Shown: positions 45,260-52,654 of the stretch, piece after piece | How positions within the stretch are numbered: position 1 is the first letter of the stretch | Layout of the letters: each line of letters starts with the position of its first letter | Source: Pseudomonadota bacterium | GTDB taxonomy: Bacteria > Pseudomonadota > Gammaproteobacteria > Xanthomonadales > Xanthomonadaceae | Assembly: GCA_018240435.1 (NCBI GenBank) | Contig: JAFEFT010000015.1 | Span: forward strand, 18,439-82,438 | DNA: 64,000 nt | Direction of reading: 5' to 3' | Notes under the pieces: generated by a model | The model's input: the letters and a program-made list of their open reading frames with translations, nothing else | Databases searched by the model: none | Told to the model about the DNA's origin: nothing | Program-made: the position numbers and the translations under genes

Positions 45260-45989
45260 ACCCCTCCACCAGCAACTCTCCCGCCTGGGCCTGCGCGGCG
45301 CCGCCGACGCACTCGCCCGGCTCGCCCTCGATGCCGACGTCGTCGACACCCTGGCCGTGCTGCTCGAAGCCGAGTGCCTGCATCGCGACAGCCTTGCGCA
45401 GACACGCCGCCTCAAGCTCGCCAAGCTCGGCACGAACGCGCATGTGGCCGATGTCGATCTGCGCACATCACGCGGCCTGGGCAAGACGCGCTGGCAGCAC
45501 CTCGCCGGCCTCAACTGGTTCACGCAGCATCAGCACCTGCTGCTCATCGGCCCTACCGGCATCGGCAAAAGCTGGATCGCCTGCGCGCTGGCCAAAGCCG
45601 TGATCGACCACAAGCACTCCGTGCGCTACCTGCGCCTGCCGCGCCTAGGCGAAGAACTCGCCACGTTGCAGGCCCAAGGCCGCATCGGACACTGGCTCAA
45701 AACCCTCGCGCGCATCGACCTCGTCATCCTCGAAGACCTCGGCCTCGTGCCGCTGGCGCCCGCCCACCAGCCGCTCCTGCTCGAACTCCTCGAAGATCGC
45801 CAGCAGCGCGGCAGCGTCATCGTCACCAGCCAACTGCCCCTCAAACTCTGGCACGCCCAGTTCCAGGACCCGACCCTCGCTGATGCCATCCTCGACCGAC
45901 TCGTCCACAACGCTGAAATCGTCGAGATGACCGGCGAGTCCCTGCGCAAACGCAACCCCAACAGCGACAAAAACGACCCCATCGCCTAG
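45249..45989 (+). CDS. istB: IS21 ATP-binding helper protein IstB
   Basis: A 246-residue AAA+ ATPase related to DnaC. It has Walker A GPTGIGKSWIACAL (residues about 102-115), Walker B LVILEDLGL, and the sensor segment RGSVIVTSQLPLKLWH. It helps IstA choose targets and directs transposition. The start ATG lies inside the end of istA and gives LHEPLHQQLSRLGLRGAADAL. The protein is full length. Confidence 0.95.
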   Translation: MLHEPLHQQLSRLGLRGAADALARLALDADVVDTLAVLLEAECLHRDSLAQTRRLKLAKLGTNAHVADVDLRTSRGLGKTRWQHLAGLNWFTQHQHLLLIGPTGIGKSWIACALAKAVIDHKHSVRYLRLPRLGEELATLQAQGRIGHWLKTLARIDLVILEDLGLVPLAPAHQPLLLELLEDRQQRGSVIVTSQLPLKLWHAQFQDPTLADAILDRLVHNAEIVEMTGESLRKRNPNSDKNDPIA

Positions 45990-46013
45990 ACTTCAACCGC
46001 CACGCCCACCTGG

Positions 46014-46111
46014 CATCCGTCACTGGCTTCCCATGCGCCGGAATGCTGGCTTCCCATCGGCCGGAATGCTGGCTTCCCATCGGCCGGAATGCTGGCTTCT
46101 CTTGGGCGGAA
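46014..46111. repeat. Right terminal repeat block of the IS21 element
   Basis: Four units lie at 46014-46043, 46044-46066, 46067-46089 and 46090-46111. The two middle units are identical (TGCTGGCTTCCCATCGGCCG plus GAA). The outer unit is the most changed (CTCTTGGGCG). The block is the inverted counterpart of the left one. Confidence 0.85.
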
Positions 46112-46537
46112 TATCCAGATGGGTGCGTGCTTCCGCCCGACACCCTGCGCGGTGGGGCACGGGCCAAGGTGCTAACCGCGCTGTTGCAGCGGGGCTGGAT
46201 CGAGCCTGCCTACGGCGGCCTCGAGCTGACTGACGCGGGTTACGCAGCCATCGGACAGCAGCGCCCCGCACCGCCGGATGATGTCCAGCCGGTGGACGCC
46301 ATCGGTGATCTCCAGCTTTTGGAGGGCATCCCGGTGCGCCCGGGCACCAAGCTCGCCGCGTTGGTGATGGCGCTACGCCGCCCGCAGGGCGCGACCAGCC
46401 TGCAACTGATGCTGGCGACCGGCTGGCAGCCCCACACCGTGCGCGGGGCGATTTCCGGGATGCTGCGCAAGAAGCTCGGCCTGAACGTGGTGCTGGCGCA
46501 CAACGACACGGGCGAGCGAGTGTATCGGGTGATCTGA
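46112..46537 (+). pseudogene. DUF3489 gene, 3' part beside the IS21 end
   Basis: About 140 residues with two recognisable parts: PDGCVLPPDTLRGGARAKVLTALLQRGWIE, the usual N-terminal winged-helix-like region of DUF3489 proteins, and the DUF3489 core RPGTKLAALVMALRRPQGATSLQLMLATGWQPHTVRGAISG. The typical first 15-20 residues are missing. The reading frame runs backwards into the IS21 repeats, where an ATG at 46043 could by chance provide a new start. The protein may therefore still be made with a foreign N terminus. DUF3489 proteins are small putative DNA-binding proteins of mobile elements, and the function is unknown. Confidence 0.7.
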
Positions 46538-47066
46538 CCGGCCAAGGGTGTCCAGATTCTGGAGGGCCTTGCGTACCCTTTTCATGGTCACCGATTTGCC
46601 GGTTTTAGACCTTGGTTTCGTCCCAAACCCGCGCCGTTGCTGGCTTTGCCACGCTCACCGTGTGCGCTTTGGGCTGGGCGGCCGTTTCGCTGATTTGCAG
46701 CGCTCAAACCGCTGCAAGCCCGCGCCAGCATTGAGTTTGCGTCCTCGGCTGTTTGGCGCTGCGTACCTTTGCCGGGGTGCGAACCGCGAACCTGTGCGAA
46801 CCTTGTTTTCTGGTCCGCCGGTAGCGCGCTGTCGCCTCCCGCATTGCGATTTGGGAAGGAAGGACCCCTTTTGCCTGGGGCGGGACGATGGGGTCACGAA
46901 ACGTGAGGGCATCACCGTTTTGCCCGACCACAACAACAGGCGGCGATCATCACCACCGTCACAACTATCACGGAGGGGTGGCAACTGTGACGGTGGTGAT
47001 GATTGTGATGGTCGGTGCTTATTGTTTACACCGGTGAGCACGCAGATATCCCCGGCAACCCAACCG
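46538..47066. other. Non-coding stretch with an 18-base perfect inverted repeat
   Basis: No convincing gene lies in these 529 bases. Frames on both strands are rich in Arg, Ser and Pro and have no motif. The notable feature is ATCATCACCACCGTCACA at 46946-46963 and its exact inverse at 46986-47003, separated by 22 bases. Around it the DNA is rich in CAAC and GTGAC triplet-like runs. It may be a protein-binding or replication-related site of the island. Confidence 0.5.
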
Positions 47067-47396
47067 TCACACCGTGTCGGGTTCCTGCATCCACGCCGGA
47101 ATATCACGCTGGTCATGCAGCACACGCCAGACATCAACGTGATCGGGGTGCTCGACGTAGAACACGAGGTACGGGTAGCGTGTCAGTGGCCAGGCGCGCA
47201 GGCCGGGCAAGTTGAGTTCGTGCGCGTAGCGGGGAGAGCCCGTTGCCGGATGGCGGGCAATGTGGCCGTAGGCCTTCTCCAGCGCATCGATGAAGCCAAG
47301 TGCCACGGCCTCATTGGCTTGCGTCAGATAGTAGGCAACGGCTTCATCGACATCCCGGCAGGCCTGCTCACGCGGGATGACAGGTTTGCGCTTCAC
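47067..47396 (-). CDS. parE: ParE/RelE-family toxin
   Basis: A 109-residue toxin of the ParE type. KPVIPREQACRDVDEAVAYYLTQA, LGFIDALEKAYGHIARHPATGSPRY and LPGLRAWPLTRYPYLVFYVEHPDHVDVWRVLHDQRDIPAW follow the family from start to end. ParE members poison DNA gyrase. The start is GTG at 47396, which overlaps the antitoxin stop (GTGA), and this supports coupled expression. The C-terminal MQEPDTV is normal length, so the gene looks intact. Confidence 0.92.
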   Translation of the reverse strand: MKRKPVIPREQACRDVDEAVAYYLTQANEAVALGFIDALEKAYGHIARHPATGSPRYAHELNLPGLRAWPLTRYPYLVFYVEHPDHVDVWRVLHDQRDIPAWMQEPDTV

Positions 47397-47644
47397 GCCT
47401 TGGCTGCGGGCTTGGCGGCCTTGCGCACCCGATCCCGCAGCCCTTCGAAGTAGCTGGCATCGGCAGGCGCCGCCTGGCTGGATGCCGCGCCGGCCAGCAG
47501 CAAACCGCGCAGTTGCAGGCGATCCTGATCCTTGCGGATCAACTCGCGCACATATTCGCTGCTGGTGCCGTAGCCGCGCTGGCTGACCTGTTCGTCCACG
47601 AAGGCCTTCAGGGTGTTGGGGAGGGAGATGTTCATCGTGCTCAT
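47393..47644 (-). CDS. parD: ParD-family antitoxin
   Basis: An 83-residue antitoxin. The ribbon-helix-helix part is NISLPNTLKAFVDEQVSQRGYGTSSEYVRELIRKDQDR, the classical ParD sequence. The C-terminal half (AAPADASYFEGLRDRVRKAAK) covers the toxin. The start was taken at ATG 47644 (STMNISLP). A second Met three codons later is equally possible, as neither has a clear ribosome site. It precedes parE with a four-base overlap and should repress the operon from the repeats just upstream. Confidence 0.92.
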   Translation of the reverse strand: MSTMNISLPNTLKAFVDEQVSQRGYGTSSEYVRELIRKDQDRLQLRGLLLAGAASSQAAPADASYFEGLRDRVRKAAKPAAKA

Positions 47645-47661
47645 GGCGCAAGTGTGGGTTC

Positions 47662-47679
47662 TTTGGCAAAATTTGGCAA
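47662..47679. promoter_or_regulatory. Twin TTTGGCAA boxes before parDE
   Basis: TTTGGCAA occurs at 47662-47669 and again at 47672-47679, ten bases apart and so on the same helix face. The boxes lie between the divergent parD and 47714 genes, 18-35 bases from the parD start. ParD proteins bind such repeated sites for autoregulation. This is inferred. Confidence 0.4.
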
Positions 47680-47713
47680 GACCCGTATTCCACCCTACCG
47701 AAAGAAGGCATCC

Positions 47714-48076
47714 ATGCCCAACCCGAACAACTGCCTGCGCTACTGGGATATGGCCGATCACATTCGCATCGATGACGCCATTGCCCTGTGGTGCGGCGTC
47801 GAGCCCGCCGAGCTTGCCAGCCTGAACTTCGACACCCAGTGCATGAGTGCCAAACGGGCGGCGCTGGTGGCTGCCCTGCGCTCGGAACGCCTCGAATACG
47901 AGGATCTGGGCATCGTCACCGCCCATGGACGGGTATACAAGGGCGCGCCCATCGACGAATTGCTGGAGAAGAATCGGCTGGTGATCAACAAGGCCAGCCT
48001 GCGTCGCTGGTTCGAGAAACTGCCCTTCGAGGAACGCCCGGCCTGCCGCTGGACTGGCAGCAGCAGCGCAGGATGA
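47714..48076 (+). CDS. Unrecognised 120-residue protein of the island
   Basis: The product begins PNPNNCLRYWDMADHIRIDDAIALWCGVEPAEL and ends WFEKLPFEERPACRWTGSSSAG. IDDAIALWCGV(E/D)P followed by a helical Arg-rich middle and an INKASLRRWFEK helix resembles short putative DNA-binding proteins of integrated elements. I cannot place it in a named family. The start is the ATG preceded by GAAAGAAGG, an acceptable ribosome site. It is divergent from parD across 69 bases. No toxin or antitoxin signature is present. Confidence 0.65.
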   Translation: MPNPNNCLRYWDMADHIRIDDAIALWCGVEPAELASLNFDTQCMSAKRAALVAALRSERLEYEDLGIVTAHGRVYKGAPIDELLEKNRLVINKASLRRWFEKLPFEERPACRWTGSSSAG

Positions 48077-48508
48077 TCCAGGCCAGAATCTGATGGCCAG
48101 CACCGCCACCGCGCGCCGCCTGCGGGCGGTTCTTTTACACCCGTTGCATCGTCGGTCGCGCCGTATCCAGCAGACGAAAAACGCAACCGGTCACGCGCAA
48201 ACCCGCGTTTTTGCTGGGTGTGGGGCGTTTTCCGGTAAAGAGCCGGACAGAGAACAGAGAGAGAAAACGGGGCCAAACGGCCCGGAAACGGGCGTCGGCA
48301 GAGGGGCGGCGCTAAAGAGGCCAGCGCCCGGAACCGCGCCAACACTGGCGCTGCGGGCAGAAAAAAACCCAACCGATAAGGGTTGGGTTTTCAAGTAGTG
48401 GTGGCGGATGGTTGACCAAGTGCTGACTGGCCTCCCGAGCTTATAAGCACTGATATGGGTTGCTGCGGGTTCTGGCGAAAATCCAGACTGCGTCCGGAAA
48501 ATTCACTG
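48077..48508. other. Intergenic region without a gene, containing one strong hairpin
   Basis: In these 432 bases no frame on either strand has coding character or motifs. The main feature is the perfect hairpin at 48365-48390. The stretch separates the 120-residue gene from the converging primase-helicase gene. Confidence 0.6.
48365..48390. terminator. Bidirectional Rho-independent terminator
   Basis: AAACCCAACC and GGTTGGGTTT form a perfect ten-pair stem over the loop GATAAG. A run of A residues precedes the left arm and the right arm ends in TTTT, so the hairpin can stop transcripts from both sides. It lies between the 120-residue gene and the end of the primase-helicase gene. Confidence 0.85.
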
Positions 48509-50890
48509 TTACTCGGCAGAGCCATCAGCGCCGACCCTGTACCCCATCGCCCGGTAGCCGCGCTGCCGTTTTTCCCACATTCGCAGCAGTGCCGGGTGGC
48601 CGGTGTCAACGAAATCGATGATCCGCACGTCGGTCTTGCTGGCGTGCTCGCGATGTAGCCGCCCCGCGTACTGCTGCAGCGTGCCCTTCCAGGACACGGG
48701 CATGGCCAGCACCAGCGTATCGAGTGGCGAGTGATCGAAACCCTCTCCAACCAGCTTGCCTGTCGAGAGAAGAACGCGCGGTGCACCGGGCGGCAGTGCA
48801 TCCAGGTCTGCCACCAGTACCGATCGCTGCTTCTTCGACATTCGACCGTGCAAAACGAACGGAACCGGCAGCATGCCTTCGAGCTCCGCCTTGATGGCAT
48901 AGAGGTGCTCCGTGCGTTCGGTCAGAACCAGCACCTTGCGCCCCTGCCCAACGGCGTCACGCACCTCGGCCGCAATGGCTTCCGTTCTGGCCTGGTCATT
49001 GGCGAGATACCGAAAAACGTCCTGGATGCCTGCATCGGTGGGTAGGTCGATCCTGGTGAAGCGTGAACGAGGCAGCACTTCCAGGTCGTGTGGTGCACCA
49101 GCCGGGCTGGCCGCCTTGTATCGGATCGGCCCGCACTGCATGAAGATGATGGGCTGCTGACCATCACGGCGGATGGGCGTCGCCGTCAGGCCTAAGACAT
49201 ACTTGGCTTTGGTCCGCTTCAGGATGGCGTCGAAGGACACCGCGCCGACGTGGTGGCACTCGTCCACGATCACCTGCCCGTAGTTCTCGACCAGCGGGTT
49301 GACCTCACCCTGACGGGAAACAGACTGCATGACCGCAATGTCGATCTTGCCGGTGGGTTTGGCTTTGCCACCGCCGATGGTGCCGACCACGCCCTTGCCA
49401 ACGCCCAGAAAAGCCTGCAACCGTTCCTGCCATTGCTTGAGCAGTTCCGTTCGATGCACCAGCACCAATGTGTTGACACCTCGGCGCGCGATCATTGCGG
49501 CGGCGGTGACCGTCTTGCCAAAAGCCGTCGGAGCGCATAGCACGCCGATGTCGTGATGCAGCATTCCGGAAACTGCGGCCTCCTGGTCCAGACGCAAAGT
49601 GCCAACGAAGGAGACATCAATAGGCTCCCCTCCGAAGCGCTCATCGCGCAGGTCACAGGCTATACCGTTGTCCCGCAGCAAATCCAGCGCGGCATCGAGG
49701 CAACCGCGAGGCAAGGCGATGTGCTGCGGGTAGTTTTCCGCGTTGCCGATGACACGGGGCTTGTCCCATACCGACATGCGCATGGCCTGGGCCTTGTAGA
49801 ACTCAGGATTCTGAAAAGCCGCCAGCCTGATCAGGCGGTTGGCCAGTGCCTGCGGCAGTTGGGCTTTCTCGAAGTAAATCAGGTTAGCCAGCGTCACGGT
49901 CAGCGACTTTGGAATATGCCCGGCCAGCTGTTGGGGTGACGTGCTCTGCTGTTTCCAGGGTGTGGCCAGGTCTTCTTCGTCAATAAAGTTGACGTCCAGC
50001 GGATGGACACCACCTGTGGCCCGCAGGATGGTCGGCTCGACATCATGTGTTGCCATGGGCTGGATGGATGCGAGGAATCCCCACTGATCAGGATGCGGCA
50101 GCATCTGAGCATCAACGAACACGCTAAAGCCGCTTTCACGTGGCCACTTCTGCAACGGCAAGGCAATCAGGTTGCCGAAGCCTCCTTTCGGCATCGTGTC
50201 CTGGTTCGGGAACAACCGATCGTAAGATTCCAGCTTCAGTTGCCGGGTGCGCGCGCAGGTATGACTGATGATCGCTGTCCCCAAGCGCCGGGCATCGCGT
50301 GCGGAAACGCGACTGGCGAAGAACACCCATGCGTGTGCGCCATTTCCGGACCGAGAAATTTCCAGTGCCGCCGGAACACCCAGTTCTTCGCAGGACTGCA
50401 TGAAGGCTCGCGCGTCGTCACGCCAGTCGGCCTCGTCAAAATCGACTGCCAAAAAATAGCAGGAGTCATCCTCCATTAGCGGGTAGACGCCGACCGTGTG
50501 CTCGCCGGCCAGATGGTCGTAGATCACAGCATCGGAAAGTGGGATCAGCAGACGATTGCTGCAATCGCCGCATTTGATACGCGGCTTTTCGCAGATACCA
50601 GCGCGCCATTCGTTGGCGCAGGCCGGCGCGTAGCCTGATTTGCCAGAGGTCTTGCTTTCCCATCGGACCGGATAGACATCCGTGCGCCCGCGAAACAGTC
50701 GTCGGAAGAGTGCCACCTTGTCAGCAGTGGAGAGCCTGGATGGCTCAGGCTCCCTCGCCACGACAACTACTGATTGCGGCGCACGCCACTCAATGCCGTG
50801 GGATTCGAGGAGCGCGATCAGACGGTCGTTTTCGGCGCGGAGGGTGGCGATCTCCAAGCGCTGACCGTCGTGAGCATCACTGGGGATCAC
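48509..50890 (-). CDS. TOTE-type primase-like domain fused to a superfamily 2 helicase
   Basis: A 793-residue two-part protein. Residues about 55-330 form an archaeo-eukaryotic-type primase domain. It has a Cys cluster (C91, C100, C107, C110), the metal-binding LAVDFDEADW at about 148-156, SRSGNGAHAWVFF at about 179-191 and the late NLIALPLQKWP. Residues about 430-790 are a superfamily 2 helicase, with LRLDQEAAV, Walker A PTAFGKT at about 454-460, DECHH at 543-547, LTATPIRRDG and QYAGRLHRE. The combination is that of the TOTE conflict systems described by the Aravind group and thought to act in defence. No nuclease domain is seen in it. The start is GTG at 50890, overlapping the stop of the metallopeptidase gene before it, so the two form an operon. 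Confidence 0.85.
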   Translation of the reverse strand: MIPSDAHDGQRLEIATLRAENDRLIALLESHGIEWRAPQSVVVVAREPEPSRLSTADKVALFRRLFRGRTDVYPVRWESKTSGKSGYAPACANEWRAGICEKPRIKCGDCSNRLLIPLSDAVIYDHLAGEHTVGVYPLMEDDSCYFLAVDFDEADWRDDARAFMQSCEELGVPAALEISRSGNGAHAWVFFASRVSARDARRLGTAIISHTCARTRQLKLESYDRLFPNQDTMPKGGFGNLIALPLQKWPRESGFSVFVDAQMLPHPDQWGFLASIQPMATHDVEPTILRATGGVHPLDVNFIDEEDLATPWKQQSTSPQQLAGHIPKSLTVTLANLIYFEKAQLPQALANRLIRLAAFQNPEFYKAQAMRMSVWDKPRVIGNAENYPQHIALPRGCLDAALDLLRDNGIACDLRDERFGGEPIDVSFVGTLRLDQEAAVSGMLHHDIGVLCAPTAFGKTVTAAAMIARRGVNTLVLVHRTELLKQWQERLQAFLGVGKGVVGTIGGGKAKPTGKIDIAVMQSVSRQGEVNPLVENYGQVIVDECHHVGAVSFDAILKRTKAKYVLGLTATPIRRDGQQPIIFMQCGPIRYKAASPAGAPHDLEVLPRSRFTRIDLPTDAGIQDVFRYLANDQARTEAIAAEVRDAVGQGRKVLVLTERTEHLYAIKAELEGMLPVPFVLHGRMSKKQRSVLVADLDALPPGAPRVLLSTGKLVGEGFDHSPLDTLVLAMPVSWKGTLQQYAGRLHREHASKTDVRIIDFVDTGHPALLRMWEKRQRGYRAMGYRVGADGSAE

Positions 50891-51435
50891 AGTACCAACC
50901 CCGCACCGCGCTGCGCCCAGCTAGGCACAGCCTTCCAAGCATCGCGCATCCGACCGTGCAGTGAGTCCGCTGCTGGCTCGAAATGCCTCAGGTGCATCCA
51001 GAATCGCTCCGAATGATTGGGCTCAAGCAGATGACAAAGCTCGTGCCAAATTACGTATCGCACCAGATCGCGCGGCAAAAACAGCAGTTTGCAATTGAGG
51101 CTGATGCGTCCAGTGGTGGAGCAACTTCCCCAGCGCGTGCGCTGGTTCTTGATGGCAAGGTCCGCGTACCTCAGGCCAGAAGGTTCGGCAAGATTCGCCA
51201 GCCAGGGTGACAAGGCCATGTTGGCATGACGGGCCAGCCACCTTCGTAATGCAGCGTGACAGGCTTCAACGTCATCGACAGCCCCAACCACAACGATACG
51301 GCCCGGTTGGTCGATGCGGGCCCCCACCGTACGGCTGCGCGTTGGCTTGTATTCCACCCGCCAGGACTCGGCAAGCGCCGGTAAGTCAAACGCCTGGGGG
51401 CGTGCTACTGGCTCAGTGGTGATCAGATCACGCAC
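50887..51435 (-). CDS. YgjP-like (M48/DUF45) metallopeptidase
   Basis: A 182-residue protein of the SprT/YgjP metallopeptidase group. KNQRTRWGSCSTTGRISLNCKL is the diagnostic substrate-groove segment, and HELCHLLEPNHSERFW carries the zinc site HExxH with the third ligand His. The catalytic residues are all present. The only available start is GTG at 51435. The frame continues upstream for 42 codons without any start codon, so the original N terminus may have been cut off. Its stop codon overlaps the start of the primase-helicase (GTGA), which makes the peptidase a partner of that protein. The substrate is unknown. Confidence 0.85.
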   Translation of the reverse strand: MRDLITTEPVARPQAFDLPALAESWRVEYKPTRSRTVGARIDQPGRIVVVGAVDDVEACHAALRRWLARHANMALSPWLANLAEPSGLRYADLAIKNQRTRWGSCSTTGRISLNCKLLFLPRDLVRYVIWHELCHLLEPNHSERFWMHLRHFEPAADSLHGRMRDAWKAVPSWAQRGAGLVL

Positions 51436-51503
51436 GGCATCAAAGCCGGCAATCTGCGGGCGCCGGCCCTGACTGCCGCTCGCACCAATTTCGATTGCCG
51501 GCC

Positions 51504-51539
51504 CTGCCGGAACTGCCGGAACTGCCGGAACTGCCGCGG
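51504..51539. repeat. Nine-base tandem repeat CTGCCGGAA
   Basis: Three perfect copies at 51504-51530 and a partial fourth to 51539. On the minus strand it would code for Ala-Val-Pro repeats in frame with the metallopeptidase, upstream of its GTG start. It lies close to where the base composition falls toward the Rhs region. Confidence 0.85.
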
Positions 51540-51574
51540 AAGAGTCGATCAGATGTGTCGACTACGTCGTCTCG

Positions 51575-52108
51575 TCAATCCTCGAAGCGAAATCCCGCAA
51601 CGACCGCATTGAATGCGCTCATGTTCTTCGCGATCAATGCGGAGCTCGACGCCCTCATGCCGACTTGATAGGAAGCAGGCGACCGATCACCGACCCGACG
51701 AACGGCCACTACGAGCAGCTCTACGTACGCCTCATGATCACCCTTCTTCGGGCACGAGAAGCGAACCGACAATGCGGAAGCCGATCCCAAGGGCGCGAGC
51801 CTCCGCTCGTTGATAGCGCAGCCACTCGTCAACAACTCGACCTGCTCCGCGGCCGAAGGGCTGTCCGTGTACGAAGCATCAGCCCAAAGCTTTGCACCGG
51901 GCACTGCAACGCCAAATCCATGGTTGGGATTGGGCGCGGCCGTGCGGAGCAAATTCTTGCTTGGCGAAAGCGTAATAATGAACCCATAGTTCGTATTGCT
52001 ATAAACCATCGCCACCGCGTCCGCATTTCCGCGCGGAATCGCACCGCATAGCGATGAAGTAAGGAGCAGAAGCCCCACAAAGCATCTTCCGTGCAAACTT
52101 TGCATCAA
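51575..52108 (-). CDS. Exported protein of unknown function, candidate immunity protein 2
   Basis: A 177-residue protein with a signal peptide (residues about 1-25, CFVGLLLLTSSLCGA). The mature part has a YSNTNYGFIITLSPSKNLL strand, two Cys residues (SGCAINE and RFSCPKK) that could form a disulfide, and an AFNAVVAGFRFED end. The first residues past the signal resemble those of secreted proteins with beta-rich folds, but no family is recognised. The gene follows the other exported gene and the Rhs gene on the same strand, with a gap of 90 bases. Together with its A/T-rich DNA, this suggests that it belongs to the Rhs cassette. Confidence 0.65.
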   Translation of the reverse strand: MMQSLHGRCFVGLLLLTSSLCGAIPRGNADAVAMVYSNTNYGFIITLSPSKNLLRTAAPNPNHGFGVAVPGAKLWADASYTDSPSAAEQVELLTSGCAINERRLAPLGSASALSVRFSCPKKGDHEAYVELLVVAVRRVGDRSPASYQVGMRASSSALIAKNMSAFNAVVAGFRFED

Positions 52109-52198
52109 ATAGCTAACCCCAAAGATGCAGACCAGAATCGTTCGACGTCTTCGCTCCCATCTTGATGATCGAAACAGTTACACGCGCCATGGCAGTTC

Positions 52199-52654
52199 TC
52201 AGAAGCACGGACCATCGGTGTCCTCGGGTACTCCTTTTTGTAGTCCCGCTTCCCGGCGGAGCTTTCGTTGCATCCTCAAGAGCGCCGCAGTTTGAAGCTG
52301 GCGGCATGCTAGACGCTCCCAGAGTGCTGCGGTCCTTCTATCGACTGCGTACGATCCAATACTGACGAGGCGTGAATCAGAATTGAAATAGGCATGAAAC
52401 AGAAAGTAGTTCTTGAGGTCGCTTTCATCCGGGTCCACCTCAAGATCGAATTTCGCCGAATCGGTCCTATAACCCTTGGACTTCAAAAACGTTAGCACAA
52501 TCGTCTTTGCTTGGTCGCGAGCCAAAGTATTTCCCGCGAAGGCAGACTCGCTGCCGAGCAGTGATGTGAGAGCAACGGTTAAGACGAGGATGGCGGTTCG
52601 GCCATCCTTCTTGTTCCACCAGGCGTGCTTCGCCCCGCGCTTATTGATCGACAC
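52199..52654 (-). CDS. Exported protein coupled to the Rhs gene, candidate immunity protein 1
   Basis: A 151-residue protein with a signal peptide (TAILVLTVALTSLLGSESAFA, cleaved near residue 40). The mature domain contains DQAKTIVLTFLKSKGY, YFLFHAYFNSDSRLVSIGSYAVDRRTAALWE and a basic helical end. The start is GTG at 52654, inside the last codons of the Rhs gene (14-base overlap), so it is made directly after the effector. A periplasmic location fits protection against a peptidoglycan-cutting toxin. The family is not recognised. The basic C-terminal part could be read as a frame change, which I cannot confirm. Confidence 0.7.
   Translation of the reverse strand: MSINKRGAKHAWWNKKDGRTAILVLTVALTSLLGSESAFAGNTLARDQAKTIVLTFLKSKGYRTDSAKFDLEVDPDESDLKNYFLFHAYFNSDSRLVSIGSYAVDRRTAALWERLACRQLQTAALLRMQRKLRREAGLQKGVPEDTDGPCF

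Larger units (their letters stand above)
43568..46111 (+). mobile_element. Complete IS21-family insertion sequence
   Basis: The element contains istA and istB on the same strand with an 11-base overlap, flanked by multiple inverted repeats. Each end carries four units of about 21-30 bases (consensus TGCTGGCTTCCCATCGGCCG plus GAA on the right). The innermost pair, 43649-43678 and 46014-46043, matches at 28 of 30 bases. Such multiple terminal repeats are typical of IS21 and bind IstA. Both proteins are intact, so the element may be active. The exact tips and the target duplication could not be fixed by eye. Confidence 0.85.

Noticed and set aside
46548-47453. 301-codon plus-strand frame
   Set aside because: Composition is Arg/Pro/Cys-rich with no motif, and its 3' third is antisense to parE.
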